DNA from: an uncultured Flammeovirgaceae bacterium
GTDB lineage: Bacteria > Bacteroidota > Bacteroidia > Cytophagales > Cyclobacteriaceae
Reading direction: 5' to 3'
DNA: 6,837 nt
Assembly (NCBI GenBank): GCA_946480685.1
Contig: CAMLLI010000233.1
Span: forward strand, 1-6,837
Shown here: positions 6,536 to 6,837 of the stretch, piece by piece
Layout of the letters: each line of letters starts with the position of its first letter
How positions within the stretch are numbered: position 1 is the first letter of the stretch
The notes under the pieces: generated by a model
The model's input: the letters and a program-made list of their open reading frames with translations, nothing else
What the model was told of the DNA's origin: nothing
Database searches by the model: none
Translations under genes and position numbers: made by a program

Positions 6536-6721
6536 TTAAACTTGTCGATCGCCTCTGCCGGTTTCTGAAGAATGCTCGTGACCTATATTTCCTTGCCGAC
6601 TGCCACCTTTGCTTACAGGGTGACCCGATATAGACTGACCTGCATTTACTTTCTTCTCACCGGATTCCACCGGCTTCAGGTGTGTATCCTGATTCCCGGT
6701 ATTCTTCTTTGGCTTACTCAT
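6536..6721 (-). CDS. Small hydrophilic Gly/Ser/Lys-rich protein (61 residues)
   Basis: The product starts MSKPKKNTGNQDTH and contains HPVSKGGSRQGNIGHEH (34-50). It has no aromatic residues, no Cys and a single Leu, and should be disordered and basic to neutral. SKGG recalls the KGG motif of small bacterial stress proteins of the Con-10 type, but the surrounding motif of that family is not present, so this is only a resemblance. It is the first gene of the minus-strand pair; the 73-residue gene follows after 18 bp, without a terminator between them. Both share a polar composition and short S/K/G/R-rich segments (SKGGSRQG here, KKSGGGRQS in the partner), which could mean distant kinship or only low complexity. 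A hairpin lies just upstream of the start. Confidence 0.72.
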   Translation of the reverse strand: MSKPKKNTGNQDTHLKPVESGEKKVNAGQSISGHPVSKGGSRQGNIGHEHSSETGRGDRQV

Positions 6722-6837
6722 GATAAATACATTTGAATGTATTCATAAAAAAATGGTGCCGCAGTATATAGATTAACAGAAGGAGAAGTGTTTCCAAAAA
6801 GTCACGTCTTATAAATGGCGGTGTAGAAATTTACTTT
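6722..6837 (-). promoter_or_regulatory. Upstream region of the small-protein pair
   Basis: These 116 bp precede the 61-residue gene. On the minus strand they hold TTTTTGG near 6800 and, 19 bases later, TAATCTAT, a weak partial match to the Bacteroidota -33/-7 pair; a TATATAG (plus strand) at 6765-6771 overlaps this. A run of seven A (plus strand, 6747-6753) and the hairpin at 6726-6743 lie closer to the start. No gene is seen up to the right edge. The promoter call is tentative. Confidence 0.35.
6726..6743 (-). promoter_or_regulatory. Hairpin AATACAT-TCAA-ATGTATT just upstream of the 61-residue gene
   Basis: Perfect 7-bp arms at 6726-6732 and 6737-6743 surround a 4-nt loop. It begins 5 bp before the ATG, so in mRNA it would sit where the ribosome binds, or as DNA it could be a dyad operator. 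It is AT-rich and only moderately stable. Confidence 0.45.

Overview
The window looks like a chromosomal segment of a Bacteroidota bacterium, probably from the Chitinophagaceae/Sphingobacteriales side. The evidence is a very large secreted multidomain surface protein of the type IX secretion style, start codons preceded by AT-rich sequence without Shine-Dalgarno motifs, moderate GC content with frequent ATA and CTA codons, and an unknown membrane-anchored protein of a type I associate with this phylum. The genus cannot be fixed from the sequence alone.

Layout. (1) Positions 1-3037, minus strand: the first 1012 residues of a giant secreted adhesin-like protein. It runs without a stop codon through the left edge, so its C-terminus is outside the window. 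It has a signal peptide, an N-terminal beta-rich domain, at least four bacterial Ig-like repeats, a cysteine-rich insert, a further Ig-like module, an FWTG...NW module and the start of a beta-helix-like region. (2) Positions 3038-3310: a spacer with a 9-bp inverted repeat and a tandem octamer. (3) Positions 3311-4192, minus strand: an NmrA-type NAD(P)-binding atypical SDR protein. (4) Positions 4193-4487: a divergent promoter region with a TTACCC-N5-GGGTAA inverted repeat. (5) Positions 4488-5654, plus strand: a zinc-dependent, formaldehyde-dehydrogenase-like medium-chain dehydrogenase, followed after 40 bp by (6) positions 5695-6216, a 173-residue unknown protein with a C-terminal membrane anchor. 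(7) A strong hairpin at 6247-6280 that can terminate transcription from both sides. (8) Positions 6296-6721, minus strand: two tandem small genes for hydrophilic, probably disordered proteins, with a hairpin just before the first start codon.

How the genes may work together. The NmrA-type protein and the zinc dehydrogenase diverge from one control region and both use nicotinamide cofactors, so a shared response to reactive aldehydes or quinones, or to redox stress, is a reasonable inference. The unknown anchored protein probably shares the dehydrogenase transcript. The small disordered proteins resemble stress-type hydrophilins in composition, but nothing in the sequence proves this. I see no mobile element, CRISPR array or RNA gene. 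The least explained parts are the unknown anchored protein, the twin disordered proteins, and a TATATAG/CTATATA motif that recurs in coding and non-coding DNA.
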